The notes under the pieces: generated by a model | Seen by the model: the letters and a program-made list of their open reading frames with translations, nothing else | Databases searched by the model: none | Told to the model about the DNA's origin: nothing | Shown here: in pieces, positions 48,745 through 57,826 of the stretch | How positions within the stretch are numbered: the first letter of the stretch is position 1 | Layout: every line of letters begins with the position of its first letter | Translations under genes and position numbers: made by a program | NCBI RefSeq assembly: GCF_020594515.1 | Contig: NZ_JAJCTH010000016.1 | Span: forward strand, 1 to 64,000 | Direction: 5' to 3' | From: Rhodoferax sp. U2-2l | GTDB taxonomy: Bacteria > Pseudomonadota > Gammaproteobacteria > Burkholderiales > Burkholderiaceae_C | DNA length: 64,000 bases

Positions 48745-49539
48745 ATGTTCCCCTGGATGACCTATACCGTGTTGGGTGTCGTAGCGGCATTGGCCAGTTT
48801 TGCCCTCTTCTTCTTTGTGCTGACGCGCGGCACCCTGCTGGTGCGGGCCGCCATGGGGCGCATGCAGCACGCATCGGCCCATGTTTACCCGCTGTATTCG
48901 AATATGCGGCTGATCCGGATTGTGGATTTTCAGCCAGTGATTGCCGCCATCCTGCTGTTTCAGTACAGCAGCCTGGTGTCGGTCATTACCCACGGGCTCA
49001 AACGCACCGACCTCAAGGGCAAGAAGGTGCTGATCACCTCTTGCGCGTTTGGCAATGTGATGCCACGCGTGGTTAAGGCGGCTGTGAGCGCCGGGGTGGC
49101 GAAGGTGGTGGTGACTGACCTCATCCAGAACGAACTCGACCACGCCAAAGGCAAGCTGGCCGCCTACACCGGCAAGATTGACTACTTTCGCGACAACGCC
49201 GTGGCCATGAAGCAGGCGGACAGCTCGGTGAGCGCCAACGTGATCTTTTTCCTGCTGCATGAGTTGCCGCACCACCTGAAGATTGACGCGTTGAACGAAG
49301 CCATGCGGGTGCTGCAGCCGGGCGGCAAGCTGTACCTGGCCGAGTTTCACCGGCCCCGGCCTTGGCTGCTGCGGATGCTGAGCTGGACGTATTTCAAGGT
49401 GTTTGAGCCCTATGGCCTGGCCCTGTGGGACACCCATGACCCGGTGCGGCAGTTGCAGGCCATGCCGGGCGTGACGTGCGAGCGGCACACCGTGTTTTTT
49501 GGCAATTTCCAGGTGATTGTGGCCACCAAAGCGGCCTGA
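48745..49539 (+). CDS. RquA-like SAM-methyltransferase-fold protein (possible rhodoquinone synthesis)
   Basis: The 264-aa protein has a hydrophobic N-terminal helix (about 5-28) and a class I methyltransferase fold. The usual SAM loop is altered: it reads VLITSCAFGNVMPRVV instead of a glycine-rich E/DxGxGxG. Other parts (FFLLHELPHHL, LQPGGKLYLAEFHRPRPW, FEPYGLALWD) match what I remember of RquA, which converts ubiquinone to rhodoquinone and occurs in Rhodoferax. RquA as I recall it lacks the N-terminal helix, so the assignment is tentative. The perfect inverted repeat CGATCAGTGTTGATCG (48717-48732) lies just before the ribosome-binding site. Confidence 0.6.
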   Translation: MFPWMTYTVLGVVAALASFALFFFVLTRGTLLVRAAMGRMQHASAHVYPLYSNMRLIRIVDFQPVIAAILLFQYSSLVSVITHGLKRTDLKGKKVLITSCAFGNVMPRVVKAAVSAGVAKVVVTDLIQNELDHAKGKLAAYTGKIDYFRDNAVAMKQADSSVSANVIFFLLHELPHHLKIDALNEAMRVLQPGGKLYLAEFHRPRPWLLRMLSWTYFKVFEPYGLALWDTHDPVRQLQAMPGVTCERHTVFFGNFQVIVATKAA

Positions 49540-49551
49540 CGCCTCGACCGA

Positions 49552-49592
49552 ATGGACCCCGGGTCAAGCCCGGGATGACCGCCAGTCATGAC
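49552..49592. repeat. GC-rich palindromic intergenic repeat, copy 3
   Basis: TGGACCCCGGGTCAAGCCCG, continuing GGATGACCGCCAGTCATGAC, contains CCCGGG(T)CAAGCCCGGG pairing and a GTCAT end as in the other copies. It lies between the convergent RquA-like gene and priA. Confidence 0.65.
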
Positions 49593-49609
49593 GGCGGCGC
49601 AATGTCACG

Positions 49610-51844
49610 TTAAATCAGCAGCGGATCCACATCGATGGCCCAGCGCAGCAGGCCTTTGCACTGCGGCTGGCTGCGCATCGCGTGCAGGGTCGGTTGCCAG
49701 GCGTTCAAAAAGCGTTGCAAGGCCGCGCGCGAGGGGCTTTCCAGCAGCATCTGGGCACGCTCCACATTGGCCACGCGCTGGATGCTCATCGGTACCGCCG
49801 GGTAGAGCGTGATGTGCTCGCGCCAGGGCGCCAGCTCGGGCAGGCCGTCGCAGGCGCTGCTGGCGCTGTTCAAAAAGGCCTGGGCGGCTTCTTGTGTGCG
49901 GGCGTCGGCGCGCACCAGGGCCTGGAAGCTGAACGGCGGCATGCCCGCCTGTTGGCGCTCCACCAGCTGCGAGGCGGCAAAGGCCGGGTAGTCATGTTGC
50001 TTGAGCGTCTCGTAGAGCGGGTGCGTCGGGTGAAAGGTTTGCACCCACATCTCGCTGCGGCTAGTGTTGCTGGCGTCGCGCCCGGCGCGCCCGGCCGCCT
50101 GCATCAGCAGACCAAACAGCCGCTCGGGGGATCTGAAGTCGCTCGAGAACAAGGCGCCATCGGGGTTGATGGCCGCCACCAGGGTGATGCGGCGAAAGTC
50201 GTGGCCCTTGGCAATCATCTGGGTGCCCACCAGCACATCGACCTCGCCCGCATGCACCTGTGCCAGCTGGCTCTCCAGTGAACCTTTGAGTTTGGTGGTG
50301 TCGGCGTCGATGCGGGCAATGCGCACCGCGCTGCCGTCGGGGCGACGCATGTCACTGAGCAACAGCGCGAGTTGTTCCTCCAGCCGTTCGGTGCCGCGCC
50401 CCACTGGCGCGATGTCCAGGCTGCCGCAGTCCGGGCAGGCGCGGGGCACCCGTTCGGTAAAACCACAGTGGTGGCAGCGCAGCGTGCGGTCGATCTTGTG
50501 AAAGACGCGAAAGGCGCTGCAGTGCGGGCAGTTGCTTTTCCAGTCGCAGTCGGCGCAGCTCAGCACCGGGGCGTAACCGCGCCGGTTCAGGAACACCATG
50601 CTTTGTTCACCGCGTGTGATGCGCTGGCCAATGGCGTCGAGCAGCGGTGGCGAGAGTACACAGCCTTTGGGTTGGTGGTTCATGTCCACGCGCCGCACCA
50701 GGGGGAGCAGGGCGTTGGCACCCACGCGGCTGGGCATCTCCAGCCGCAGGTAACGCCCACCCTCCGCTGCCGGGCGGCTGTGGTACCAGCTCTCCAGCGA
50801 CGGCGTGGCCGAGCCCAGCAGCACCTTGGCGCCGTCCAGCCGGGCGCGGTACACGGCCAGGTCGCGCGCCGAGTAGCGTGCGCCATCCTGGCTTTTGTAG
50901 CTCGGGTCGTGTTCCTCATCGACGACGATCAGTGCCAGGTGGGGCATCGACGCAAACACCGCCATGCGGGTACCCAGCACAATGCGCGCCTGCCCGCTGT
51001 GCGCCGCCAGCCAGCTGGCCAGCCGCTGCGCCGGGGTCAAACCACTGTGCATCGACACCACCGCGTCCTCGCCATATTGGGCGCAAAAACGGGCCTTGAA
51101 ACGTTCTTCGAGCTGCGGCGTCAGGTTGATCTCGGGCACCATCACCAGCGCCTGGGCACTGTCCGAGCCCGCCAGCAGGTCGGCCGTGCAGCGCATGAAC
51201 ACCTCGGTCTTGCCACTGCCGGTGGCGCCAAACAGCAGGAACGGCCCGGATTGGGCATGGAATTGGTCGAGGGCCTGCGTTTGCTCGGGGGTGAGGGCGA
51301 CCAGATCAGGCGTGGTCAGGGGGCTGTCGGGAGGCGCGTGGTCCGCTGGTGATGCCTCTGGGCAGGCGGCGCTGGTGGTGCCATGGCTCACCTTGGCGGC
51401 CTGGGCCTTGCTCAGGTTCGCCGCTTTCTTTTTGAGGCGCCGGGCCAGTTGCACGCTGCTGAGGTCGCGCAATTGCGGTGGCAGCGCAGCCAGCGCCACT
51501 TCACCCGCTGAGCGCTGGTAGTAGCTGGCAGCAAAGCTGATCAGGGCGCGCCAGCTCGCGCTCAACGGGGCCAGCGCGTCCAGCGCGGCGGCGATCGGGC
51601 GCAGCTTGGCCGGGTCGAGGGTGTTTGGGGTGGCTGCGTCGGCGGCTGCGGGTTGGCCGGGCGGTTCCCACACCACGCCCAGCAGTTCGCGTTGCCCCAG
51701 TGGAACCCGCACCAGCGTACCAGCGGGCAGCGGTTGCGCGCTCAGGTAGGTCAGTGCCCCGGCCATCTGGCTGTAGGCCGGGGTGTGGACCAGCACAGCG
51801 ATCTGGATGTTGACCTGCGGGTCGGTTTGGGGTGGTTTGTTCAA
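49610..51844 (-). CDS. priA: Primosomal protein N' (replication restart helicase)
   Basis: PriA reloads the replisome at stalled forks. The 744-aa protein has an N-terminal DNA-binding domain, a helicase core with GATGSGKTEVFM near residue 212, VVDEEHDPSYK and a zinc region (CADCDWKSNCPHC, CHHCGF, CPDCGS near 440-480), then TQMIAKGHDF and QAAGRAGRD. The start appears to be TTG at 51844: there is no in-frame ATG, and a stop lies about 19 codons upstream. About 20 residues precede the conserved region. Confidence 0.94.
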   Translation of the reverse strand: MNKPPQTDPQVNIQIAVLVHTPAYSQMAGALTYLSAQPLPAGTLVRVPLGQRELLGVVWEPPGQPAAADAATPNTLDPAKLRPIAAALDALAPLSASWRALISFAASYYQRSAGEVALAALPPQLRDLSSVQLARRLKKKAANLSKAQAAKVSHGTTSAACPEASPADHAPPDSPLTTPDLVALTPEQTQALDQFHAQSGPFLLFGATGSGKTEVFMRCTADLLAGSDSAQALVMVPEINLTPQLEERFKARFCAQYGEDAVVSMHSGLTPAQRLASWLAAHSGQARIVLGTRMAVFASMPHLALIVVDEEHDPSYKSQDGARYSARDLAVYRARLDGAKVLLGSATPSLESWYHSRPAAEGGRYLRLEMPSRVGANALLPLVRRVDMNHQPKGCVLSPPLLDAIGQRITRGEQSMVFLNRRGYAPVLSCADCDWKSNCPHCSAFRVFHKIDRTLRCHHCGFTERVPRACPDCGSLDIAPVGRGTERLEEQLALLLSDMRRPDGSAVRIARIDADTTKLKGSLESQLAQVHAGEVDVLVGTQMIAKGHDFRRITLVAAINPDGALFSSDFRSPERLFGLLMQAAGRAGRDASNTSRSEMWVQTFHPTHPLYETLKQHDYPAFAASQLVERQQAGMPPFSFQALVRADARTQEAAQAFLNSASSACDGLPELAPWREHITLYPAVPMSIQRVANVERAQMLLESPSRAALQRFLNAWQPTLHAMRSQPQCKGLLRWAIDVDPLLI

Positions 51845-51909
51845 GTGAACTTGCGGAATGGAGCTTAAGTCGTTGATTTTGAGGGCTTTTGAAGGTCATC
51901 CAAGTTTTC

Positions 51910-51918
51910 TGTGGATAA
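51910..51918 (-). promoter_or_regulatory. Perfect DnaA-box sequence (TTATCCACA)
   Basis: TGTGGATAA on the plus strand is the exact complement of the consensus DnaA box. A weaker relative, TGTTGATAG, follows 7 nt later. It lies 66 nt upstream of the priA start codon. Whether DnaA binds here, for example to tie priA expression to replication, is inference. Confidence 0.4.
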
Positions 51919-52189
51919 CTTTGTTGATAGGTCGTCAATAGTGGCCGCCAGCCCTTGTAAATCAAGGCCTTTGTTAGCCTGCCCAAAAATGAAGCAAAAA
52001 TTAAAATCTATATAAAACAACCACTTGCGATTGCTATTTGTTTGGTAGTGTCTTTGGGGGCGGTGTCGCCGGTTCCAGTTTGGCTACACCAAATTTGTGC
52101 ATAAGTAAGCAAAAATTTTGCAATTGGGTGGGTCAAAACTGCTTGAAAAGTGCTAGGCGGCCAGGCAAGCCTAACGTGGAAACGCGATG

Positions 52190-52318
52190 CGGTCATCCCG
52201 CTGGTCATGCCGGGCCACGACCCGGCATCCATGACTTCGAACGGCCAGGATGGCAGGTGCTGACACCCCGGACGCGATCCGGGGCCGCCATGACAACCAT
52301 GTTGCATCCGCCGCGATG
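52190..52318. repeat. GC-rich palindromic intergenic repeat, copy 4 (double unit)
   Basis: Two hairpin units occur in tandem: TCATGCCGGGCCACGACCCGGCATCC-type (arms GCCGGG/CCCGGC) and CCCCGGACGCGATCCGGGG, separated by an ATGAC...CCAGGATGGCAGG spacer. Ends with CATGAC. It lies at the 3' end of hemE and resembles the repeats at 22.9, 32.6 and 49.6 kb. Confidence 0.7.
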
Positions 52319-52336
52319 ACGGCTCAGCCAGGGCCG

Positions 52337-53449
52337 TTAACAGGCGCCGCGCATCAGGCGCGAGTGTTTGTGCACCGCTTCCACCAGCGCAGCCACGTGT
52401 TCGGGCGGGGTGTGCTGGCTGATGCCGTGGCCCAGGTTGAAGATGTGGGTGGGTCCAAAGCCCGGGCCGCTGTGGGGTGCGCCAAAGGCATTGAGCACCT
52501 TGATGACTTCCGCTTCAATCTTCTCTGGCGGGGCAAACAGCACGTTCGGGTCCAGGTTGCCTTGCAGCGCCTTGCTGCCGCCCGCAATGATGCGGGCCTT
52601 GGTCAGGTTGGCGGTCCAGTCCAGGCCGAGTGCGTTGCAGTCAAGCTGCTCCATCTCGTCGAGCCACAAGGCGCCGCCTTTGGTGAAGACGATGCTCGGG
52701 ATGGTGGCGCCATCCCAGGTTTTGTGCAATTTGGCCAGCACACGGCGGGTGTAGGCCAGGCTGAACTCCTGGAAGGCGCCGTCGGCCAGCACACCACCCC
52801 AGCTGTCAAACACCATCACCGCTTGTGCACCGGCTTCAATCTGGGTGTTGAGGTACAGCGCCACGGCGTCGGCGTTGATTTCCAGAATGCGGTGCATCAG
52901 GTCCGGGCGGCTGTACATCATGGTTTTGACCAGACGGTAGTCGTCGCTGCCTGCGCCTTCGACCATGTAACAGGCCAGGGTCCAGGGGCTGCCGGAAAAA
53001 CCGATCAGCGGCACCCGACCATTGAGCGCCTTGCGGATCGAGGTGACTGCGTCAAACACATACTGCAGCTTGGCCATGTCGGGCACTTCCAGCTTGGCCA
53101 CGGCGGCTTCGTCACGCACGGCGGTCGCAAACTTGGGGCCTTCACCCAGCGCAAACGACAGACCCAGGCCCATCGCATCGGGCACGGTCAGGATGTCGCT
53201 GAACAAAATCGCCGCGTCAATCGGGAAACGGTCCAGCGGCTGCAGGGTGACCTCGGTGGCGTAATCCACATTGGTGGCCAGGCCCATGAAACTGCCCGCC
53301 TTGGCGCGGGTGGCCCGGTATTCCGGCAGGAAGCGCCCGGCCTGACGCATCATCCACATGGGCGTGTAGTCAGTCGCCTGGCGCATACACGCGCGCAGAA
53401 AGGTGTCGTTCTTGAGGGGGGCGAAGGTGGGGGTGGAGGAGGTAGTCAT
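52337..53449 (-). CDS. hemE: Uroporphyrinogen decarboxylase
   Basis: HemE decarboxylates uroporphyrinogen III to coproporphyrinogen III in heme synthesis. The 370-aa protein has [20 protein letters not shown] near residue 30 with the conserved substrate-binding arginines, the catalytic Asp region [17 protein letters not shown] and [16 protein letters not shown]. The perfect inverted repeat GTGTCAGGTTGACAC (53472-53486) lies in the short gap upstream and may be an operator or promoter element. Confidence 0.95.
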   Translation of the reverse strand: MTTSSTPTFAPLKNDTFLRACMRQATDYTPMWMMRQAGRFLPEYRATRAKAGSFMGLATNVDYATEVTLQPLDRFPIDAAILFSDILTVPDAMGLGLSFALGEGPKFATAVRDEAAVAKLEVPDMAKLQYVFDAVTSIRKALNGRVPLIGFSGSPWTLACYMVEGAGSDDYRLVKTMMYSRPDLMHRILEINADAVALYLNTQIEAGAQAVMVFDSWGGVLADGAFQEFSLAYTRRVLAKLHKTWDGATIPSIVFTKGGALWLDEMEQLDCNALGLDWTANLTKARIIAGGSKALQGNLDPNVLFAPPEKIEAEVIKVLNAFGAPHSGPGFGPTHIFNLGHGISQHTPPEHVAALVEAVHKHSRLMRGAC

Positions 53450-53494
53450 GGCCGAATTGTCGCATTCTGTCGTGTCAGGTTGACACTTGTTGCA

Positions 53495-54910
53495 TCAAAT
53501 TTGGGCAGCTCGTTGATCTGGCGCAACTGGCCAGATCACGGTGACGCTCAGGCCGCCCAACGCCGAAACACCCGTGTGCACCTGCGCCTGGTAGACCTGG
53601 GCAATGCGCCGCACGATGGACCAGCCCAAGCCGCTGCCGCTTTGGGTGGTGCCCAGGCTGCGGAAAAAGCGTTCGCCCAGGCGCGCCCGCTCCGCCTCTG
53701 GCAGCCCCGGGCCGCTGTCGTCCACCTGCAACACCACCTGTCCTTTCGCAACGCTCACGCTGAGCGATACGCGGGCGCCATCGGGGCTGTAGCGCAAGGC
53801 GTTGTCGAGCAGGTTGCGCACCAGCACGCCGGTGAGGGTGTCGTCAGCGGTGATCAGCGCGGGCTGCGGGGCGTCCAGCTCCAGCGTCTGGCGCCGTCCC
53901 AAGGCCAGCGGTGCCAGTTGGGCGGCGGTGCGCTGGGTGATGGCGGTGAGGTTCACCACACCGGCCACGGCTTGGCCGCCTGCAGCTTCCAGCCGGGACA
54001 AGGTCAGCAATTGCGTGACCAGGTGCGTGGCGCGGTCGCAACCCTCCAGCGTTTGGCGCAAGGCCTGGGCGCGTTGGGCGTCGTCGTCACCGGCGCCCAG
54101 CGCCACTTGCGCCTGGGCGCGGATGGCAGCGATCGGGGTGCGCAACTCGTGGGCGGCGTCGGCGGTAAAGCGCCGTTCGGCGTCAAGCACACCGCCCATG
54201 CGCTCAAACAGCGCGTTGAGCGATTGCACCACCGGTGCGATGTCGGTCGGGGTGTCGGTCATGGCCAGCGGCTCCAGCGCCTGTGGCTGGCGCCGGGACA
54301 GCGCCTGGCTCAGGCTGCGCAGCGGCTTCAGCCCCTGGCGCACCGCCAGCCAGCCCAGCACGGCCAACACCGGCAGGGCCCATAACAAGGGCTGCAGCAC
54401 GCCTTGTAAAACGGCCCACAAAATGGATTGGCGTGACTTGATTCTTTCACCCACAAAGACCTGGACATCGCCCTCGTTGCCCTGGGCGCCAAAGACCCGC
54501 CACGCCTGGCCGTCGGGGAAACGCACCGTGGCAAAGCCGCGCGCCTTGGTCGACATGGGGGCCTCGGGCGCGTTGCTGGAGTGCAGCGTCAGCTGGTCTT
54601 CATGAAACACCTGAAACGCCACGCGGGTGGCGTATTTGTGCAGGGTGGGTGCGCCGGGATGGTCGTCCTCCTCCTCGTCAATACGCCTGCCGCGGGACCG
54701 GGCCCCCTCGTCGCGGTGCTCGCCAACCTCCTGCTGTGCCACCAGCAGCGCGGCCGACTGCGCCAGGTGGGCGTCGAGCAACTCATCAAGCTCGTCGCGG
54801 GTATCGACCCAGGTGAGCGCCGCTGCCGATACCCACACCACCGAGATCATGACCAATAGCAGCGCCAGCAGACGCGCCTGCAGCGAGCGCAAGCGCGTGA
54901 ACAGTTTCAT
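53495..54910 (-). CDS. QseC-type sensor histidine kinase
   Basis: This 471-aa inner-membrane kinase has a helix at about 12-34, a periplasmic sensor (about 35-165) containing an unusual acidic/basic low-complexity stretch, and a second helix (about 168-192). A HAMP-like linker, HisKA with FTADAAHELRTPIAAIRAQA (about residue 250) and HATPase motifs (NLLDNALRYS, DDSGPGLP, GSGLGWSIV) follow. Its ATG overlaps the stop of the response regulator by 4 nt. It is last in the cytochrome operon and may sense redox state or metal ions; the ligand is not deducible. Confidence 0.9.
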   Translation of the reverse strand: MKLFTRLRSLQARLLALLLVMISVVWVSAAALTWVDTRDELDELLDAHLAQSAALLVAQQEVGEHRDEGARSRGRRIDEEEDDHPGAPTLHKYATRVAFQVFHEDQLTLHSSNAPEAPMSTKARGFATVRFPDGQAWRVFGAQGNEGDVQVFVGERIKSRQSILWAVLQGVLQPLLWALPVLAVLGWLAVRQGLKPLRSLSQALSRRQPQALEPLAMTDTPTDIAPVVQSLNALFERMGGVLDAERRFTADAAHELRTPIAAIRAQAQVALGAGDDDAQRAQALRQTLEGCDRATHLVTQLLTLSRLEAAGGQAVAGVVNLTAITQRTAAQLAPLALGRRQTLELDAPQPALITADDTLTGVLVRNLLDNALRYSPDGARVSLSVSVAKGQVVLQVDDSGPGLPEAERARLGERFFRSLGTTQSGSGLGWSIVRRIAQVYQAQVHTGVSALGGLSVTVIWPVAPDQRAAQI

Positions 54911-55593
54911 GCCACGGGGCCGCAGAGCGGGTCTTTGGCGGCAACCAGGGTGTAGCCCACGCCGCGCACGGTCTGGATCAGGTCGGCCTGCAGTTTTTTG
55001 CGCAGGTGGTGGATGTGCACCTCCACCGCGTTGCTTTCCACCTCATAACCCCAGCTGTAGAGCTGCTGCTCCAGCTGTTCGCGCGACATGACGCGCTGGG
55101 CGTTGAGCATCAGCACGTGCAGCAGGTCGAACTCGCGCATCGACAGCGTCACAGGTTGCCCCGACAGCGTGACCGTACGCGCCGCCAGGTTGATCTGCAG
55201 GGCGCCACAGGTCAGCAGGTCCTGCGTGTGCCCGTGGGCGCGGCGCACCAGCGAGCGCAGGCGCGCGCCCAGCTCAAACAGGTCCACCGGTTTGACCACA
55301 TAGTCGTCGGCACCGAGGTCGAGCCCCTTGATGCGGTCTGGCACGGCGTCACGCGCGGTCAGCACCAGCACCGGCAGGTTGATTTTTTGCCGCCGCAGGG
55401 ATTGCAGCACGTCCAGCCCGTCTTTCAGGGGCAGGCCCAGATCGAGCACAGCGGCCTGGTGGTTGCCGCAGGCGATTTCGCGCTCGGCGGCCAGGCCGTC
55501 ACGCACCCAGTCCACCAGAAAACCCTGCTGGCGCAGGCCCGCGCGTAGCCCGTCGCCAAGCAGGGGGTCGTCTTCGGCTAGCAGGATGCGCAT
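54907..55593 (-). CDS. QseB/PmrA-type response regulator
   Basis: This 228-aa OmpR-family regulator has a receiver (about 1-120) with acidic pocket AEDDPLLGDG, the phospho-Asp in AVLDLGLPLKDG (about residue 51), the Thr in VLTARD and the Lys in YVVKPVDL. The winged-helix domain (about 130-220) contains LSMREFDLLHVLM and VEVHIHHLRKKL. ATG 55593 fits the MRILLAEDD start. The partner kinase overlaps by 4 nt, and a 77-nt gap separates it from the cytochrome genes upstream. Confidence 0.93.
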   Translation of the reverse strand: MRILLAEDDPLLGDGLRAGLRQQGFLVDWVRDGLAAEREIACGNHQAAVLDLGLPLKDGLDVLQSLRRQKINLPVLVLTARDAVPDRIKGLDLGADDYVVKPVDLFELGARLRSLVRRAHGHTQDLLTCGALQINLAARTVTLSGQPVTLSMREFDLLHVLMLNAQRVMSREQLEQQLYSWGYEVESNAVEVHIHHLRKKLQADLIQTVRGVGYTLVAAKDPLCGPVA

Positions 55594-55670
55594 GGTGTGG
55601 GTCGGGCGTTTGCGGGGGCCCCATCGTAGCGGCTGAAAAGTGCCAAAAACCACGGGGCCACCTGGTGGGC

Positions 55671-56867
55671 TCACAAGGTGGGTCGCTTGGGAATCTGCAT
55701 GGCACCGTCTTCATAGGTGCCGAGGTCGGCATCGGGGTGGCAGGCGGCGCAATTTGACTTGGCTTTGACCAGCGGGTTGGCCCAGTCGGCGGCAGCGATG
55801 TCGCGGTGCTTTCTGATCCAGTAAGCCACCTCGGTGATGCGTTGCGGCGCGGCGTTGCGGGGGATGGATTGGTCCAGCTTGTATGCCGCCTCGGTGGGGT
55901 GCCCCTCTGCCGTGTTGGTCACCAAAAAAGCCAGCACGCTGGCCGTGGTGGTGGCGTCCAGGCCCAGGTCATCGCCAAAATGGCGGTCTTGTTCGGCCAT
56001 CATCTTTTGCCAGGAACGTGCGGGCAGCAATGACGGGTGAAACACCCCGTGGCAACTGCCGCATTCCTCGCGCCACTGCGCGTTGTCGGCCAGGGTGGGG
56101 CCGACAAATGGCACATGGCGCGTGTGGTGCTCGCCGGCGCGGTGCGCTTGCTGCTGCGCCGGGGTGTCGAGCTGGCGCTGAATCGCGTAGTCAAACCACC
56201 AGCCGCCAAAGCCCAGCATGGCCAGCAGCATCACCACGGCGACGCCTGCGCGCGCTTTGCTTTTGGGCGTGTTCGGTGCCGCTTGCTTGAGGCCGTTGAC
56301 CATGGATCGAGCCAGGTTTTCCTTGTGCAGCACACTTTCCACTACCACCCCGGCAATGTGGCCGCCCACCACCAGCAGCATCAGCGTGGCGGCGACCTCA
56401 TGCACCTCCTTGAACAGGTCGCCCTGGGCAAAGCTGAACCAGCCCGCCGCCAGGCCGTGCTGTTCTTCGGCGCCCAGCGTCAGGATGCCTGCCGCGCCCA
56501 CGGCCAGGCTGAGTGCCAGCAGGATGTAAATCGCCAGGCTGCCGGTCGGGTTGTGCCCCACAAAGCGCGCCGCGCTGACGCTGGCCACGTCTTTCAGGTA
56601 CTGGATGCCCTGTTGGGGGCTGAAGCGGAAGCTGGCAAAACGCGCAAAGTGCGAGCCGACAAAGCCCCAGACCAGCCGAAAGCCGATCAGCCCCAGCATC
56701 AGGTAGCCGCAAAACACATGCACGGCCAGCCATTCGTCCGAGTCGCTGGTCAACCAGGCCAGCGCGAAGCTGGCCACCAGCGCCCAGTGGAACAGCCGGG
56801 TGGGCAGGTCCCAGATCAGGGTGGGTTGTTGGTGGCTGGCGGTGGTGTCCAGGTCAGGCGCGCTCAT
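55671..56867 (-). CDS. Cytochrome b561-type protein fused to a diheme cytochrome c
   Basis: This 398-aa protein has two parts. The first (about 15-215) is a four-helix cytochrome b561-like domain (WDLPTRLFHWALVASFALAW, with heme-b histidines in RLFHW, HVFCGY and KEVHE). After a further helix (about 205-222), the second part (about 235-398) is a diheme cytochrome c with CGSCH and CAACH. The c part resembles the separate DHC protein encoded just upstream. It should pass quinol electrons through heme b to periplasmic c hemes and on to DHC and SHP. Its start overlaps the DHC stop by 4 nt. Confidence 0.9.
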   Translation of the reverse strand: MSAPDLDTTASHQQPTLIWDLPTRLFHWALVASFALAWLTSDSDEWLAVHVFCGYLMLGLIGFRLVWGFVGSHFARFASFRFSPQQGIQYLKDVASVSAARFVGHNPTGSLAIYILLALSLAVGAAGILTLGAEEQHGLAAGWFSFAQGDLFKEVHEVAATLMLLVVGGHIAGVVVESVLHKENLARSMVNGLKQAAPNTPKSKARAGVAVVMLLAMLGFGGWWFDYAIQRQLDTPAQQQAHRAGEHHTRHVPFVGPTLADNAQWREECGSCHGVFHPSLLPARSWQKMMAEQDRHFGDDLGLDATTTASVLAFLVTNTAEGHPTEAAYKLDQSIPRNAAPQRITEVAYWIRKHRDIAAADWANPLVKAKSNCAACHPDADLGTYEDGAMQIPKRPTL

Positions 56868-57355
56868 TTCGGAATACGCACGGTGTCGTCGTCAAACTCG
56901 CCTTTGTCGGCAGCCCGGTGGCAGGCGATGCAGTTGGATGGGCTCTTGACCGACGCCCGTTTCCACACCGCCGGGTCGATTTCGCTGGCGCGGTGTTTGG
57001 TCTTGAACCATTCGCCATCGGTGATCTTGATCGGTGCGGTGTTGGCGGTCCAGCGGTTGGAGGCGTGTTTGACCAGGTAGTCGGTGATGGCCTGGTTGTC
57101 TGCGGGTGACAGGGAGGCATCGGTGTCAAAGTGCTTGTCCAGCCCGGTCATGACCTTTTTCCAGGACGCGGCAGGCAGCAAGCCCGGCGGAAAAGCCAGG
57201 TGGCAGCTGCCGCATTCGGCCGCCCATTGGGCGTTCGACTGGGCCGGCATCACCGGCTTGCCGCGGTCCTCGCCGTTGTATTTGGCGTGCGCGGTGAAGG
57301 CGATCGTAGCCAGCGCTGCGGTAGCGGCCAGTCGCCAGAATGTGCTGAATGTCAT
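56864..57355 (-). CDS. Diheme cytochrome c (DHC)
   Basis: This 163-aa periplasmic protein has a signal peptide (cleavage near TAHAK, residue 22) and two heme c sites: CGSCH near residue 49 and CIACH near residue 142. The arrangement matches the DHC family, whose founding Rhodobacter sphaeroides member is encoded with SHP. It begins 9 nt after the SHP gene and overlaps the membrane cytochrome gene. It is presumably the electron carrier between the two. Confidence 0.9.
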   Translation of the reverse strand: MTFSTFWRLAATAALATIAFTAHAKYNGEDRGKPVMPAQSNAQWAAECGSCHLAFPPGLLPAASWKKVMTGLDKHFDTDASLSPADNQAITDYLVKHASNRWTANTAPIKITDGEWFKTKHRASEIDPAVWKRASVKSPSNCIACHRAADKGEFDDDTVRIPK

Positions 57356-57364
57356 GGTGGCTCC

Positions 57365-57781
57365 TTATTTGACCGCCAGCACGTAGGCCATGAAGTCGCC
57401 CTTTTCCTGCGTGGTGCAGGCGCGGGCCAAGGCGTCGTTGCAATTGCGCTTGAACCATTTCTCCACCTTGGCCGCGTCGGTGAAGCGCTGGGCGTTCACG
57501 CTGGGCGCCAGCGGGTCAATGGCTTTGTTGGTTTTGGCGTGTTTGCCGACGTTTTTGGGCGAGTCGGTGTGACACGACGCGCACGACACCTGGTTCGGGC
57601 CCTGGGTGGTGTACAACTTTTTCCCGGCCTCGGCGCTGAAATCCTTGAACGCGGCGTTCTCGGTTTTGGCCTGGGCCTTGTAGCTGTCCAGGATGGGGTT
57701 GGCGCTGGCTGCCAGCGGCAGGGCGATGGTCAACGCGGCCAGGCTGGCCAGCAGGGTGGTGGGTTGGCGAAAGTTTGTCAT
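57365..57781 (-). CDS. SHP (sphaeroides-heme-protein-type) high-spin cytochrome c
   Basis: This 138-aa periplasmic cytochrome has a signal peptide (cleavage near ASANP, residue 27) and one heme site, CASCH, near residue 68. The C-terminal segment KWFKRNCNDALARAC carries the Asn that is the releasable heme ligand in Rhodobacter SHP and the Cys pair that forms its disulfide. SHP binds oxygen transiently and has been linked to peroxide or organo-hydroxylamine chemistry. It is the first gene of the SHP-DHC-cytochrome b-two-component operon. Confidence 0.9.
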   Translation of the reverse strand: MTNFRQPTTLLASLAALTIALPLAASANPILDSYKAQAKTENAAFKDFSAEAGKKLYTTQGPNQVSCASCHTDSPKNVGKHAKTNKAIDPLAPSVNAQRFTDAAKVEKWFKRNCNDALARACTTQEKGDFMAYVLAVK

Positions 57782-57826
57782 GCGGGAACCTCAGTGATGA
57801 ACTAGGCTCCAGCTTAAAAAGCCAGG

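Larger units (their letters stand above)
51845..52336. other. 492-bp AT-rich gap upstream of priA
   Basis: The half nearest priA (51850-52150) is markedly richer in A+T than its surroundings and should contain the priA promoter. It holds a perfect DnaA-box sequence at 51910-51918 and a possible diverged copy of the ltaE-type repeat (51951-51978). The half nearest hemE is the palindromic repeat listed separately. No gene is supported. Confidence 0.55.

Noticed and set aside
51845..52160. Replication origin
   Set aside because: Only one perfect DnaA box and one weak one are present, and dnaA, dnaN, gidA or parAB genes are absent nearby.
52250..54385. A 711-codon open frame on the plus strand opposite hemE and the sensor kinase
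   Set aside because: It is the antisense shadow of two clearly recognisable genes; long antisense frames are expected in GC-rich DNA and this one shows no domain.
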